From a virus: 64,000 bases of DNA. The notes beneath the pieces are model-generated. The model saw only the letters and a list, made by a program, of their open reading frames with translations. It had not been told where the DNA came from and did not search any database. Shown piece after piece: positions 40,772 through 50,072 of this stretch (positions within the stretch are counted from its first letter, which is position 1; every line of letters starts with the position of its first letter). The translations under genes were made by a program, and so were the position numbers. The stretch is taken from the IMG/VR virus record IMGVR_UViG_3300021092_002038, positions 1 through 64,000 of that record. One strand, given 5' to 3'.

Positions 40772-42745
40772 TTACCTTATAGGGCAAAATCCACCGTCGC
40801 ATTCTATTCCTTGAATAAGTTCTCCTGTAATAACTGTGTTAAAAATTCTGTGTTTTATTTTTTCCGTTCCACGGATATATTCTTCCTCTGTAATTTCTTG
40901 ATAAGGAGCTTGTTTGAAACCATGTTCTTTGTGTAATAAAAAACTTACACTTTTAATGTTTTGTTTATAATTTTCAGATAACCACTTTTTTAATTTTTCT
41001 AATTCTTCCGATTTATAATAAGCCGTAACACTAACTGCATTGTCACTCCAAATCGATTGCAATTTCTTTACCATTTCCAATTGTTCGATTACGTTCATTT
41101 CTTTAGCGAGAATAGCGCCTTCTGGAGTTTTACATGGAAAATATACAACTACCGTGTCGTGATTTTCTGATCCATCAAGGTTTAACAAATATTCCACGTG
41201 ATATCCGGAATCTTTACATATTTTTACTAATTTATCGCTAGAAGACATCCGGATGGTTCTCATGTAATATTTACTATATGACGGATGAATTCCAGGAGTG
41301 GCGCCTCCTAAAAGAGACAATGTGCCACTTGGTTTTATGGTGGTAAGTTTTATACTTTCAGGCCAACCTTTTTGTTTGCTCCATTCTCTATCAAATTTTC
41401 TCAACATTACATAAACTTTATCTAACCATTCTATTTTATTTAGTGATTGACAAATTCCTGTCACACCTAATCCCAACCTCATATTTTTATGAACAATTTT
41501 ATTAGTTTCGTCGTGGATAAAAGGAAGTGCAGCGATGGCTTTTTGAGTCTTATACAGTAATTTTGCACAATCAAAAAGTTCTTCTTGACTATCTATGTTG
41601 TTCAAATATAATTCAGATAAATTGCAACATTCATAGCTAGATAAAGAAATTTCTGAACAAGGGTTAGTGCCTATGACATTATCGACGTCAGTAGGATACA
41701 TTTCGTTTCCCTTTAACGGTCCATCTTTTAATCTTCCATACGTCTGAGATAATGGCAAATTAAACAATCCATAAGGTTCTCCATTTGCATATCCTGTTTC
41801 TTTGTTTACTATATATCCATTTTTCCACACTTCTTCCATTATATGTTCAAATTCATCAACATATATAGTGTTATTGCTCATAGCTCGCCAGTTTGGGATA
41901 TTCCCACTAGACCAATTTTTTGCTCTTAAATACAAAATATCATCAGGATCACCTAAAGCGATTTCAGCACTTCTTCTTACGTTTCCAGCCACTACTATAC
42001 TTCCAATAATATTACATACATCTAACACATCTACGCTTCTTAATTTTTTTCCTTCTCGATTTTGAAAAATAGTTTTTATTTTTTCTATACCTTCTACTAA
42101 AATTGCGGGCCCACTAGCTTTTCCACCAAAACCGTTAATAGGTTCGCCGGCTCCTCTAATTAATATGGTGGAATAATTAAATGATTTTCCGGTTTCGTAG
42201 AATGATTTTAAAACGTATTCCAATAGTTTAACCCATCCTTCTCGAGTATCAGGAACAATAAAATCCGCATCTTTAGTTAATTTGTGAATTACATTTACTC
42301 CTTTTTTAATTTTTGGAAGCTCGTGAACATCTTCTCGTCTAATGCTATAACCTACGCCGCCACCAAGCATTAAATTTTCAAACAAAAACGTAAACGCTTT
42401 TGGTTCATTAATACTTACATACCAACAATTCAATAAACTATTTGCGCCAAATCTATCAACTGTAGATGTTCCTAACTGCCATAACATTCTGCCTGCAAAA
42501 TTGCATTTTAAATTAAAAATTAAATCAAACAGTCTCTGTGCTTCTTCTTTTGTGTAGCTCGCTCCGAGTTTTTGAGCCCCGTTTATACAACGAGCCACTG
42601 TCTCATGCCACTCTTCGGTGTTTCCATCATCTTTAGTTCTGGCATAAGTTCTTTTGTATACGATATATCCTAGTCCGTTAAATCCCCAGTTAGGTTGTTT
42701 GTTCTTATAATTTTCCAAAAAATCTTTTTCAATAATCTCATTCAT
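40772..42745 (-). CDS. nrdJ: Class II (cobalamin-dependent) ribonucleoside-triphosphate reductase
   Basis: The protein has 657 residues, typical of the monomeric RTPR type. The N-terminal half contains GFNGLGYIVYKRTYAR, FAGRMLWQLGTSTVDRFGAN and LMLGGGVGYSIRREDV. The active-site loop is NPCSEISLSSYECCNLSEL, and IKPSGTLSLLGGATPGIHPS follows. The C-terminus has a CDGGFC pair for re-reduction. The enzyme makes dNTPs from NTPs with adenosylcobalamin, so the phage needs a host that has or imports B12. It is a single gene with non-coding spacers on both sides. Confidence 0.92.
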   Translation of the reverse strand: MNEIIEKDFLENYKNKQPNWGFNGLGYIVYKRTYARTKDDGNTEEWHETVARCINGAQKLGASYTKEEAQRLFDLIFNLKCNFAGRMLWQLGTSTVDRFGANSLLNCWYVSINEPKAFTFLFENLMLGGGVGYSIRREDVHELPKIKKGVNVIHKLTKDADFIVPDTREGWVKLLEYVLKSFYETGKSFNYSTILIRGAGEPINGFGGKASGPAILVEGIEKIKTIFQNREGKKLRSVDVLDVCNIIGSIVVAGNVRRSAEIALGDPDDILYLRAKNWSSGNIPNWRAMSNNTIYVDEFEHIMEEVWKNGYIVNKETGYANGEPYGLFNLPLSQTYGRLKDGPLKGNEMYPTDVDNVIGTNPCSEISLSSYECCNLSELYLNNIDSQEELFDCAKLLYKTQKAIAALPFIHDETNKIVHKNMRLGLGVTGICQSLNKIEWLDKVYVMLRKFDREWSKQKGWPESIKLTTIKPSGTLSLLGGATPGIHPSYSKYYMRTIRMSSSDKLVKICKDSGYHVEYLLNLDGSENHDTVVVYFPCKTPEGAILAKEMNVIEQLEMVKKLQSIWSDNAVSVTAYYKSEELEKLKKWLSENYKQNIKSVSFLLHKEHGFKQAPYQEITEEEYIRGTEKIKHRIFNTVITGELIQGIECDGGFCPIR

Positions 42746-42853
42746 AAAATACGTCTGTAAAAAATAAATATTTTGTTTTTTTTAAAACTTTTAAAATACC
42801 ATAAAATTTTAAAAATAAATTCTGTTCGTTTTTATTTTTTCTTACTATGATCT

Positions 42854-44239
42854 TTAATTGTCATCATCTTCACTATCCATGTGCGATTTCCATTTACTTG
42901 CCATCATTCTTTTAACTACATTTTCACCTTCGTTCATTTCTTGAATAGCGGCGATACCATCTCTCGATTTCTCATCGAAAATTTGAATATCTCCACAGCC
43001 TGCGTTCATTCGGCTTGGAAAAGTCATTCCATCTGGACCAAAACGATTCTTGATAATATGAAATCTTGCGGTATTACTCACTTTGTCGTTTACTTTTCTA
43101 GAAAGACTCATGACAAAATCCGCCGTCATTATTTTTCTGTAGCTATCGCTGATGTTATTGGCTTGAATAATATCTTCATCCATTGCCGCTCTATTGCTTT
43201 GTGATGCGGTCCAGATTGGTATTTGCAATTCTCCCGCAATGCTTCTTAATTCTTCATATATTCCGCCCGCCTCACTATAACTATTAGAGTTCTTATCGGA
43301 AGAAGTTGGCTTTAAAATATCAGCATAATCTACAATTATCATGTCGATCTTGGTCCCTAAAGTTTGAATTCTTTCAGTATGAATTTTAAGACTGTGTGCG
43401 CTGACTGTTTTTAGTGGAAAATATTTGATTATTAATTTTCCAGGAATATTTGAAATTTTATCTTTAACAACATTTACGTTATTTCTAATATTTTGAAAGT
43501 CTATACCTGTAAAACAACTATCATATCTAAGCCCCACGTAGTTTTCATTTAATTCTAGAGTAAAATGTAACACGTTTTTTCCATTCTTCATTGCTTCTGC
43601 GCCGATTTTTGCTAATACCCAACTTTTACCACTGCCTGCACATGCCGTTATCACTCCTAACTCTCCTGAAGCTAATCCTCCATCCATTATAGCATCGACT
43701 ACTTCCCACGGAGTTCTCATCGTGTTTCTTGCCATTACACTCATACGATTGTCTATATCGATCATATAATCATGTCCGATGTTTCTTTCCATGCCTGCTT
43801 TCAACGCTTCTTGAACTACATGCGAAATTCTATCATAATGGCCTATTTTAATCAATTCGACGCTACTAAGAATAGCATTTTTCATTTTTTGATTTTTACA
43901 AAATTCTAAATACTGTTCCTTCACATATTTTATATCGCTCTCGCTTATTTTTTGATATACTAACTTTAGTTGGTCGACTACTGTTTTTTTAAGCAATTCA
44001 GTTTCGATTGTATCTACTTGAACTTTAAAAGCTGTCATCGTAGGTAAATCTTTATATTTTATAAAATATTCTACAATAGTTTTTACTATCCATTGGTGAG
44101 CATCCATTTCAAAGCTATTGAAATCTACAATGTCGTATATTCTTTCTAAAAAAGTCTTATCGCTCAAAAGACTTGAAATACATTTTAATTGAAAGTCGTT
44201 TCCGTATTTTTTAAGGTTGTTTATTATTTGGTTTTCCAT
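42854..44239 (-). CDS. 41: Replicative DNA helicase (DnaB/gp41-like)
   Basis: The protein has 461 residues. An N-terminal helical domain (about 1-150) precedes the RecA-type ATPase: Walker A ITACAGSGKSWVLAKIGAEA (about 197-216), the strand NVLHFTLELNENYVGLRYDS, Walker B IDMIIVDYADILKP, the PIWTASQSNRAA segment and an arginine finger near KNRFGP. It forms the hexameric helicase that unwinds the fork ahead of the family B polymerase. It is divergent from the plus-strand gene at 44366. A primase is not seen in this window. Confidence 0.9.
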   Translation of the reverse strand: MENQIINNLKKYGNDFQLKCISSLLSDKTFLERIYDIVDFNSFEMDAHQWIVKTIVEYFIKYKDLPTMTAFKVQVDTIETELLKKTVVDQLKLVYQKISESDIKYVKEQYLEFCKNQKMKNAILSSVELIKIGHYDRISHVVQEALKAGMERNIGHDYMIDIDNRMSVMARNTMRTPWEVVDAIMDGGLASGELGVITACAGSGKSWVLAKIGAEAMKNGKNVLHFTLELNENYVGLRYDSCFTGIDFQNIRNNVNVVKDKISNIPGKLIIKYFPLKTVSAHSLKIHTERIQTLGTKIDMIIVDYADILKPTSSDKNSNSYSEAGGIYEELRSIAGELQIPIWTASQSNRAAMDEDIIQANNISDSYRKIMTADFVMSLSRKVNDKVSNTARFHIIKNRFGPDGMTFPSRMNAGCGDIQIFDEKSRDGIAAIQEMNEGENVVKRMMASKWKSHMDSEDDDN

Positions 44240-44325
44240 ATGAAGGTATCAATATGTAATTACAATACTATTATAAAAACAAAAGACAATTTTTTTTATG
44301 TCGTTTTACTATTTATAGTTGAAAT

Positions 44326-44358
44326 CGGATGTATGATCCGCTTTCTACAAAAAGAAAG
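44326..44358 (+). promoter_or_regulatory. Two small hairpins in the leader of the 228-residue gene
   Basis: Two adjacent stems, CGGAT/ATCCG (44326-44340) and CTTTCT/AGAAAG (44341-44358), lie directly before the ATG at 44366. They may protect the mRNA or tune translation. The 126-base divergent gap also holds AT-rich promoter-like sequence for both directions, including TATAAATA on the minus strand at 44310-44317. Confidence 0.4.
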
Positions 44359-44365
44359 ATAAATT

Positions 44366-45052
44366 ATGAATAATTATTACAATACTGTGGATGTAAATAT
44401 CCTTGTTAAAGGAAATCCTGTCGCTACCTATTTTAAAGACGAAAAAACTTATATAGAAGCAAAAGATGGAAGCGAATATGAAATTCAAATAAAAAATAAA
44501 AATTTCAATCGAATACTTGCTTTAGCTAGTGTAGATGGTTTAGATGTTCTGACAGGCGAACCGTCTTCTAACGACGATGGTGGTTACGTTATAAATCCAT
44601 ATGACTCATTTAAAGTTAAAGGATTTAGATACAGTAATGAAAAGGTGGGTTCGTTTAAATTTGTAAGCAATAAAAAATCGTCCGTCTCGAATCAAATTTT
44701 AAAAAATTGTGGAACTATAGTCGTAAAAATTTTTTGCGATGCATCCGCTTACACGTATACTGCCACCAGTCCCACATTTGTTAAAAATTCAGAAACATGT
44801 AATTTTGATATAAATCACAATTTAAACGAAAATTGCAGATTTAACATGGGTTCTACGTGGGGTTCTTCAAAAGAAAGCAAAGTAACCTCCACAGACTTTG
44901 ATCGAGGTTATATAATTCATTCATTTGAATTTCATTACGCGTCTAGAAATACGTTATTAGAAATGGGAGTAATAGGAAATTCAACTCCCAAAGTTTCTTT
45001 TCCTAAAGGTTTTATAAAATATGCCGTTCCACCCAAAGATTGGATAGGATAA
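44366..45052 (+). CDS. Hypothetical beta-rich protein
   Basis: This 228-residue protein is on the plus strand amid minus-strand replication genes. The pattern VDVNILVKGNPVATYF, KTYIEAKDGSEYEIQIKN, NRILALASVDGLDVLTG and GYVINPYDSFKVKGFRYSNE recalls a family I have seen in bacterial and phage genomes, without known function. The C-terminal half is beta-rich and ends FIKYAVPPKDWIG. It has its own leader and is convergent with the RNase H gene. It could be a virion or surface-associated protein. Confidence 0.55.
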   Translation: MNNYYNTVDVNILVKGNPVATYFKDEKTYIEAKDGSEYEIQIKNKNFNRILALASVDGLDVLTGEPSSNDDGGYVINPYDSFKVKGFRYSNEKVGSFKFVSNKKSSVSNQILKNCGTIVVKIFCDASAYTYTATSPTFVKNSETCNFDINHNLNENCRFNMGSTWGSSKESKVTSTDFDRGYIIHSFEFHYASRNTLLEMGVIGNSTPKVSFPKGFIKYAVPPKDWIG

Positions 45053-45058
45053 TAATGT

Positions 45059-46132
45059 TTATTTTATAAAATTATCTAGTTTAGTAAACACTTCGCTGAG
45101 CCATACATTTCCATTTGGAATATTATTCCAAATTTTATCCTCTCGCATTAACCCTATAAATTGCATTCTATTTAATCTAGAAATTTGAGAATCTATTATT
45201 TCGTTTATTCTTAATTGTGTAAAACTTTGAATCTGAGTGTCATTCAACTGCATTAAATCATAATTTCTTTGTGCAACAGATTTGTTGTCTAAAATGGTAT
45301 CGTGCAACTTATATTTTCCCTTATGACTTTCACAGTAATTAAATATCTCATCCAAGCTATATCGATAATTATGTTCAAATATAGGAAAACACTTTTTTAT
45401 AGTTTTTAATCCTGCTCCGTATATTCCATCAATATTATCACTCACATCGCCTTCTAATACTCTATAATTTATGAAATTTTCACAACTTATTCCATACTCA
45501 GATAAAATTTCCGCACAACCATAAAGTTTTTTCTTTGTGGAACTCCAAATTTTAACTCGATTACTTGCTAATTGTAAAAAGTCTTTATCAGAAGACATTA
45601 TTGTAATATTACTGTCTTTAAATTTGTCTAATGACAAATATGCAATTACATCATCCGCCTCAACGTTATCTACACACAACACAGTTACAGGTAAGTTTTT
45701 TAAATAATCTACCGTTCTAATTAATTGTTTCTTTAAATTCTTTTCTTCGGTATCTGCATCGGCGTTATCTAAATAAGTTCTATTTATTCTGATTTTAGTT
45801 ACCCGTTTATTTTTGTAATCGGGATAGATTTTTCTTCTTTTTTGACTTCCTCCTGAACCGTCAAAAACAATTACGCATTTTGTAGGGTTAAAAAGTTTGA
45901 TGGCATATCCGATACTCTTTAAGAATCCGGATATGCCACCTGTGTGTATTCCATCTGCGTTCATATATGGTGATACGCAAAAACTTTTTATGAAAGTATT
46001 TAATCCATCAATTATTAATATATCCGACAGTTGATTTTTTTGTAATCCTGTTGTCGATGTTTCTTCATTTTTATTTACACTTTCAAATAAAGAATACAAT
46101 TTTTTTTTATCTGAAGAATTAATACTTTCCAT
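45059..46132 (-). CDS. rnh: 5'-3' exonuclease / RNase H (FEN family)
   Basis: The protein has 357 residues. The FEN-type acidic sites are visible: ILIIDGLNTFIKSF, CVIVFDGSGGSQKRRKIYPD, VEADDVIAYLS and ITIMSSDKDFLQL, then YRVLEGDVSDNIDGIYGAGL (helix-hairpin-helix region). This corresponds to T4 RNase H, which removes RNA primers and flaps from lagging-strand fragments. It ends just upstream of the convergent plus-strand gene and starts two bases after the UvsX-like gene stop, so the two are co-expressed. Confidence 0.88.
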   Translation of the reverse strand: MESINSSDKKKLYSLFESVNKNEETSTTGLQKNQLSDILIIDGLNTFIKSFCVSPYMNADGIHTGGISGFLKSIGYAIKLFNPTKCVIVFDGSGGSQKRRKIYPDYKNKRVTKIRINRTYLDNADADTEEKNLKKQLIRTVDYLKNLPVTVLCVDNVEADDVIAYLSLDKFKDSNITIMSSDKDFLQLASNRVKIWSSTKKKLYGCAEILSEYGISCENFINYRVLEGDVSDNIDGIYGAGLKTIKKCFPIFEHNYRYSLDEIFNYCESHKGKYKLHDTILDNKSVAQRNYDLMQLNDTQIQSFTQLRINEIIDSQISRLNRMQFIGLMREDKIWNNIPNGNVWLSEVFTKLDNFIK

Positions 46133-46134
46133 TT

Positions 46135-47286
46135 TTACTCCTCGTCAGATTCGTCCTCATTAGTATCTACAACTGTATCGTCAACAATTATACTGTTCGG
46201 GTCTTTATATTTCATTATTACAGACTCAGATATTTTATTATACAATTCTTCCTTAAACAAAGGATCTTTTGTCATCATATCAACCAAATCTTTAGATTGA
46301 AACTGAATTTCTTCTCCATTTACTTTAGTATATTTATAATAAGCGCCGGCTTGTTTTATTATGTTTTGTTCTTTTAATACTTTTAACCAGCTCGCATAAT
46401 CCGCAATGCCACTATCAAAATAGATATCAAAACTTGCTTGTCGTTGTGGTGGCCCCATTCTATTTTTTACAACTTGTGCTTTGCATTCATTACCAATTAC
46501 TTCTTCTCCCTTTTTAAGTTTTCCAGTATTATTAAGCCTCACTCTAACTGAACAATGATAGGCTAACGCCTTACCGCCACTTACAGTATATTTGTCTCCG
46601 AATGCCATCGCATTGAGATTTTGTCTTAATTGATTAGTGAAAACAATCAATACTTTTTGTCTACCAATCATGTTAGTAATTTTTCGCATTGCTTTACTAA
46701 TAATAATTGATTTAGCCGTTGCAAATCCATCTTTGCCATGTTCGCTTTCTTGTTCAGTTTTAGTCGACGCAGCCGCCACAGAATCTACTATAATCGTAAG
46801 AATTCTATCTTTATTACTTTTTCTAACCACGGATATTAGTTTTTCCATCTGTTCAAAAATATCTTCTACCGTTTCGCATGGAGAATACGGAAGATTTTTT
46901 AAATCTACACCTAAGCTTTTCCAAAACTCAGGCGCGGCTGCATTCTCCGTATCGATAACTACTGCAATGCCACCTTTCTTTTGTGTATTTGCTACAATAT
47001 GAGCAGAAATCAAACTTTTTCCCGTTCCTTCTAATCCGTTAAATTCTACCATTCTGCCAACAGGAAGTCCTCCGTTTGGACGATTACTTATCGCTAAATC
47101 TAACAAAGATGAACCTGTGGAAATCCAGTCGGATATTGTGGAAGGATCGTCTTGATCATCTAAGAAATATACTTTTTTTCCTTCTTTGGAATCTTTATTT
47201 AAAGCATCTGCTAATTCAGATACTAATTCGTCTCGGTCTTGTTTAGATTCAATTGTTGCGTTTTTTGTACTTTTATTTTTTGCCAT
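46135..47286 (-). CDS. uvsX: UvsX/RecA-like recombinase
   Basis: The protein has 383 residues. The RecA core is clear: ISTGSSLLDLAISNRPNGGL, Walker A GLEGTGKS (84-91), VVIDTENAAAPEF, Walker B LTIIVDSVAAAS, IVFTNQLRQNLNAMAFGDKY and VSGGKALAYH. It forms filaments on single-stranded DNA and drives strand exchange for recombination-dependent replication. The C-terminal tail is acidic. An aaaggag ribosome site precedes the ATG, and a terminator separates it from the SSB gene upstream. Confidence 0.92.
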   Translation of the reverse strand: MAKNKSTKNATIESKQDRDELVSELADALNKDSKEGKKVYFLDDQDDPSTISDWISTGSSLLDLAISNRPNGGLPVGRMVEFNGLEGTGKSLISAHIVANTQKKGGIAVVIDTENAAAPEFWKSLGVDLKNLPYSPCETVEDIFEQMEKLISVVRKSNKDRILTIIVDSVAAASTKTEQESEHGKDGFATAKSIIISKAMRKITNMIGRQKVLIVFTNQLRQNLNAMAFGDKYTVSGGKALAYHCSVRVRLNNTGKLKKGEEVIGNECKAQVVKNRMGPPQRQASFDIYFDSGIADYASWLKVLKEQNIIKQAGAYYKYTKVNGEEIQFQSKDLVDMMTKDPLFKEELYNKISESVIMKYKDPNSIIVDDTVVDTNEDESDEE

Positions 47287-47304
47287 AAAACTCCTTTTAA
47301 AAGG

Positions 47305-47333
47305 GGGGAGAGGCGAGTATTTCGCCTCTCCCC
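47305..47333 (-). terminator. GC-rich rho-independent terminator after the SSB gene
   Basis: A perfect 12-bp stem with nine G-C pairs (47305-47316 with 47322-47333) and a 5-base loop is followed on the minus strand by a C/T-rich tract. It lies 22 bases after the SSB stop and before uvsX, and is striking in this AT-rich genome. Confidence 0.85.
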
Positions 47334-47354
47334 GTTAAGTTTACCAAATGTATA

Positions 47355-48176
47355 TTAACTATTAAACAAATTATCAAATGCTTTGGTAACGTCTTCAACA
47401 TTTGATTTTGCGGCGGTCGCGCTAGGCGATTTAGTAGTAGGATTTTTAGCTGCTTCAACTGCGGCCGTCTCTACCTCTTCGGCTGTAGGAACGGGTTCTT
47501 CAGTTCCGCCATTTTCGGCATCATTTGATGCCAACCAAGCTTCCATAACTGCCTTAAGCTCGTCATAACTAAGCTCAGGAAATATTTCAAGAAGATTTGG
47601 CTGACTGCTGATCATTGAAACCATTTCTTTATTATTTGGATCAACCGCTGGAGAAACGTTTGGCTTAACTCTGATAGCCGTCTCAGGATATTGTTTACCC
47701 GTCTCATTGGCCGTCTTAAACTCTACAACCACGTCACGTCCCTTAACTAGATCGGTAATGTCACCAAAATCTGGATCTGCGATGATTGCCAAAATCTCTT
47801 GGTATACATTCTTACCAAATCCCCAGAACTTAACACCTTCAAATTCTTGTCCACGGACAATTACTGGAGCAAAAGTTCTCATTTTTGGTTCAATTTTTCG
47901 ACCAAACTTCCATTCCTCTTTATCTCCGCTTCTCTTTAGCTTATTGGAGAATTCTACAATAGGATCTGGTCGATTGAAAGAATCTGGACTCAAATAAGTT
48001 TTTCCGTTAAGTCCATAATGAAACTTCAATTCAATAAATGGGTTTTCAATATTGTGCTTGTAGGGAACGATTCGAATAACTTGTTTACCAGGTGATGGTT
48101 TCCAAATTAAATTGCTTTTGGTATTGTTTGAAAATGAGTTCAAACGACTCTTAATTTTTTCTATGTTTAATGGCAT
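47355..48176 (-). CDS. 32: Single-stranded DNA-binding protein (gp32-like)
   Basis: The protein has 273 residues. The core SNLIWKPSPGKQVIRIVPYK, FIELKFHYGLNGKTYLSPDS, KLKRSGDKEEWKFGRKIEPK and GVKFWGFGKNVYQEILAII matches gp32-type proteins of T4-like phages. T4 gp32 binds zinc through three Cys and one His; this protein has no Cys, so the zinc site is absent. The acidic, Ala/Thr-rich C-terminus (about 215-273) fits the protein-interaction tail. Codon use is more G/C-rich than its neighbours, consistent with abundant expression. About 100 bases of leader precede it. Confidence 0.85.
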   Translation of the reverse strand: MPLNIEKIKSRLNSFSNNTKSNLIWKPSPGKQVIRIVPYKHNIENPFIELKFHYGLNGKTYLSPDSFNRPDPIVEFSNKLKRSGDKEEWKFGRKIEPKMRTFAPVIVRGQEFEGVKFWGFGKNVYQEILAIIADPDFGDITDLVKGRDVVVEFKTANETGKQYPETAIRVKPNVSPAVDPNNKEMVSMISSQPNLLEIFPELSYDELKAVMEAWLASNDAENGGTEEPVPTAEEVETAAVEAAKNPTTKSPSATAAKSNVEDVTKAFDNLFNS

Positions 48177-48278
48177 AATGTTATTTTTTAATTTTTAATT
48201 AGTAAATAAGTTAATTATTAACTACTCTGTTAAGTATTTTCTTATCACCAATAAATAGTATCGTATACTAGTATTCAA

Positions 48279-49193
48279 TCAGTTGGAAGTTATTTTAACT
48301 AAAATTTTTTTAGAATAATTATATCTATAAAATTCACAGTTTAGATGTGAGATTATTTTTTTATGACGTGCTTCATCTTTTTCAGTTAGTTTACCGTTTT
48401 TATAATGCCTGGGCTCATCGTATTCTACCACAATATTTTTATCTTTGTCGTATCCATCAACCCAATATCCCAATTCTTTTATATAATACTCTCCACCATT
48501 CATTGCATGAATAAGATTCCATCCGTTTTTAATATTAAGTTCATCCAAATAACGGCACGCTTCTATATTAAAATTTGGAGCAGATTGTCCATTATATAAT
48601 TGTTCTCGTCGTTTATTATGAGACATTCTTATTTTATTGCGTACTTCGTCTCGTTTAGCCGGATTTAATTCTCCTGTTCTTTTTCCTGAATTTGATCCGC
48701 TTATTTTTTTCTTAGCATCCTCTGTGTGATGTTTTCCAAAAAAAGGATGTCGTGTTCCTGATCGACCCATACATGGTGCATTATCTCCAGAATTTGATTG
48801 GCTTATTTTTTTCTTAGTATCTTCTGTGTGATGTTTTCCATACATCGGATGATTTTTTCCACAATTTTTTAAACTTATTTTATTTTTAGTTTCGTTTGAT
48901 AATTTTTTACCAATTTTTATGTCACGCATTTTATTTTTAGACTCCACTGTATGTTTTTTACCGTACATGGGGTGTTTTTTTCCAGAAAAATCTCTACACG
49001 CCATACAATTTCCGTTTAATCGGCGTATCAAATCCGTCTTCAATCCGTAAAACATAAAGTTTTCACATTTTTTACAACGTCGGAAATATTTTCTTTTTGA
49101 ATCGACTAAAATATATGGATAATTTTTTGTTCTGTCAAAATTAATATAATATTCGATTTCATTATATTTAATTTTGGTCATGTTAATTGACAT
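48279..49193 (-). CDS. NUMOD3 homing endonuclease, Vsr-like catalytic end
   Basis: The protein has 304 residues. An N-terminal zinc site (CKKCENF, then CMAC) is followed by at least four NUMOD3-type DNA-binding repeats, each with GKKHPMYGKKHT or GKHHTEDTKKKIS. The C-terminal part, GYWVDGYDKDKNIVVEYDEP, RHYKNGKLTEKDEARHKKI and FYRYNY, resembles the EDxHD/Vsr-like nuclease fold used by some phage homing enzymes. No intron is seen, so it is a free-standing mobile gene. It sits between the SSB promoter region and a block of unknown genes, a typical insertion place. Confidence 0.8.
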   Translation of the reverse strand: MSINMTKIKYNEIEYYINFDRTKNYPYILVDSKRKYFRRCKKCENFMFYGLKTDLIRRLNGNCMACRDFSGKKHPMYGKKHTVESKNKMRDIKIGKKLSNETKNKISLKNCGKNHPMYGKHHTEDTKKKISQSNSGDNAPCMGRSGTRHPFFGKHHTEDAKKKISGSNSGKRTGELNPAKRDEVRNKIRMSHNKRREQLYNGQSAPNFNIEACRYLDELNIKNGWNLIHAMNGGEYYIKELGYWVDGYDKDKNIVVEYDEPRHYKNGKLTEKDEARHKKIISHLNCEFYRYNYSKKILVKITSN

Positions 49194-49235
49194 AAAGCTT
49201 AATCGTAATTTATCATAATAAAATAACCGCGTAGA

Positions 49236-49664
49236 TTATTTGGTTAATTGATTCACTATTTCTTTTTTAAAATCAATATATTTGTTGTTAATTTCTGGAT
49301 ATTTTTCAGCTATACTATTCCACTCAACATCTAATAACTTTATATTTTTATTATAGTTATCTAAATCTATGTTACCGATTGCGTGTACAACCGCATCTAC
49401 AATTTTTTGTGTTTCGCTTATACCGGCTTTTATATCTATTCTTTTTTTTCTATCAATATAATTTGTTATTACATGTAACACTTTAGACTTCATTGCAAAA
49501 TCTTTATCATCATACGGATTTATTTTTGTGGCTGGAAAAGTTCCATTTTTATCATCTTGCGAGTTTGTTGAATCGAATGGGTCACGGGGTTCATTTTCCA
49601 ATCCTTGTAAATTCATTTCGTATAAAACTTCTTGTATCAACGATTTTAGTTCTTTTTTTTTCAT
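49236..49664 (-). CDS. Hypothetical protein with N-terminal LKSLIQEVL tag
   Basis: The protein has 142 residues. The N-terminus MKKKELKSLIQEVLYEMN shares LKSLIQEVLxEM with the gene at 38347-39333. The rest (PRDPFDSTNSQDDKNGTF, then helical segments) has no known motif. I infer a common targeting or interaction signal, possibly for packaging into the capsid. It lies upstream of the homing endonuclease gene and downstream of the gene at 49683. Confidence 0.5.
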   Translation of the reverse strand: MKKKELKSLIQEVLYEMNLQGLENEPRDPFDSTNSQDDKNGTFPATKINPYDDKDFAMKSKVLHVITNYIDRKKRIDIKAGISETQKIVDAVVHAIGNIDLDNYNKNIKLLDVEWNSIAEKYPEINNKYIDFKKEIVNQLTK

Positions 49665-49682
49665 GATATTTTTTAGTTATTT

Positions 49683-50072
49683 TCAAATTTTTATAATGTC
49701 AATTAGTTCAAGATTAATAGTTCGATAACCAATATCTGTGGTTATGATCAATGTGTTTTGAAATAAGTTCCAATCTATCTGATAATTTTTATCTAATCTT
49801 CCTCCGGTTTCTTCTTGAATAATTCTATTTAAAGAATTTAATGTGTAAAGTGTGTTTGTTTGTTTTTTTCTATGAATTGAAATTGTAGCAGGAAATTTTT
49901 TGTAAATTCCTTCGGAAAAAATATTGTAAGTCAAAATTATAGAGTCATCTTTTGATTTATCTTTAAAAATGAAAAATTTTTTATCCGATAAAGTATAGAA
50001 ACTTTTTATGGTTGTTATTAATCCGACATACTCTTTAACATTAGAAAATGTACATAACAATTGAATTTTCAT
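49683..50072 (-). CDS. Hypothetical phage protein
   Basis: The protein has 129 residues. The segment TISIHRKKQTNTLYTLNSLN with ETGGRLDKNYQIDWN resembles small proteins I have seen in other marine phages of this kind; the function is unknown. It starts within the stop of the upstream gene (ATGA overlap), so the two are translationally coupled. It looks like a compact alpha/beta protein. Confidence 0.55.
   Translation of the reverse strand: MKIQLLCTFSNVKEYVGLITTIKSFYTLSDKKFFIFKDKSKDDSIILTYNIFSEGIYKKFPATISIHRKKQTNTLYTLNSLNRIIQEETGGRLDKNYQIDWNLFQNTLIITTDIGYRTINLELIDIIKI

Noticed and set aside
2828-44317. T4-like late promoter boxes TATAAATA upstream of many genes
   Set aside because: Copies in both orientations (TATAAATA and TATTTATA) occur near starts, including of replication genes; in this AT-rich sequence most are probably chance. 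Only the one at 11642-11649 was listed.
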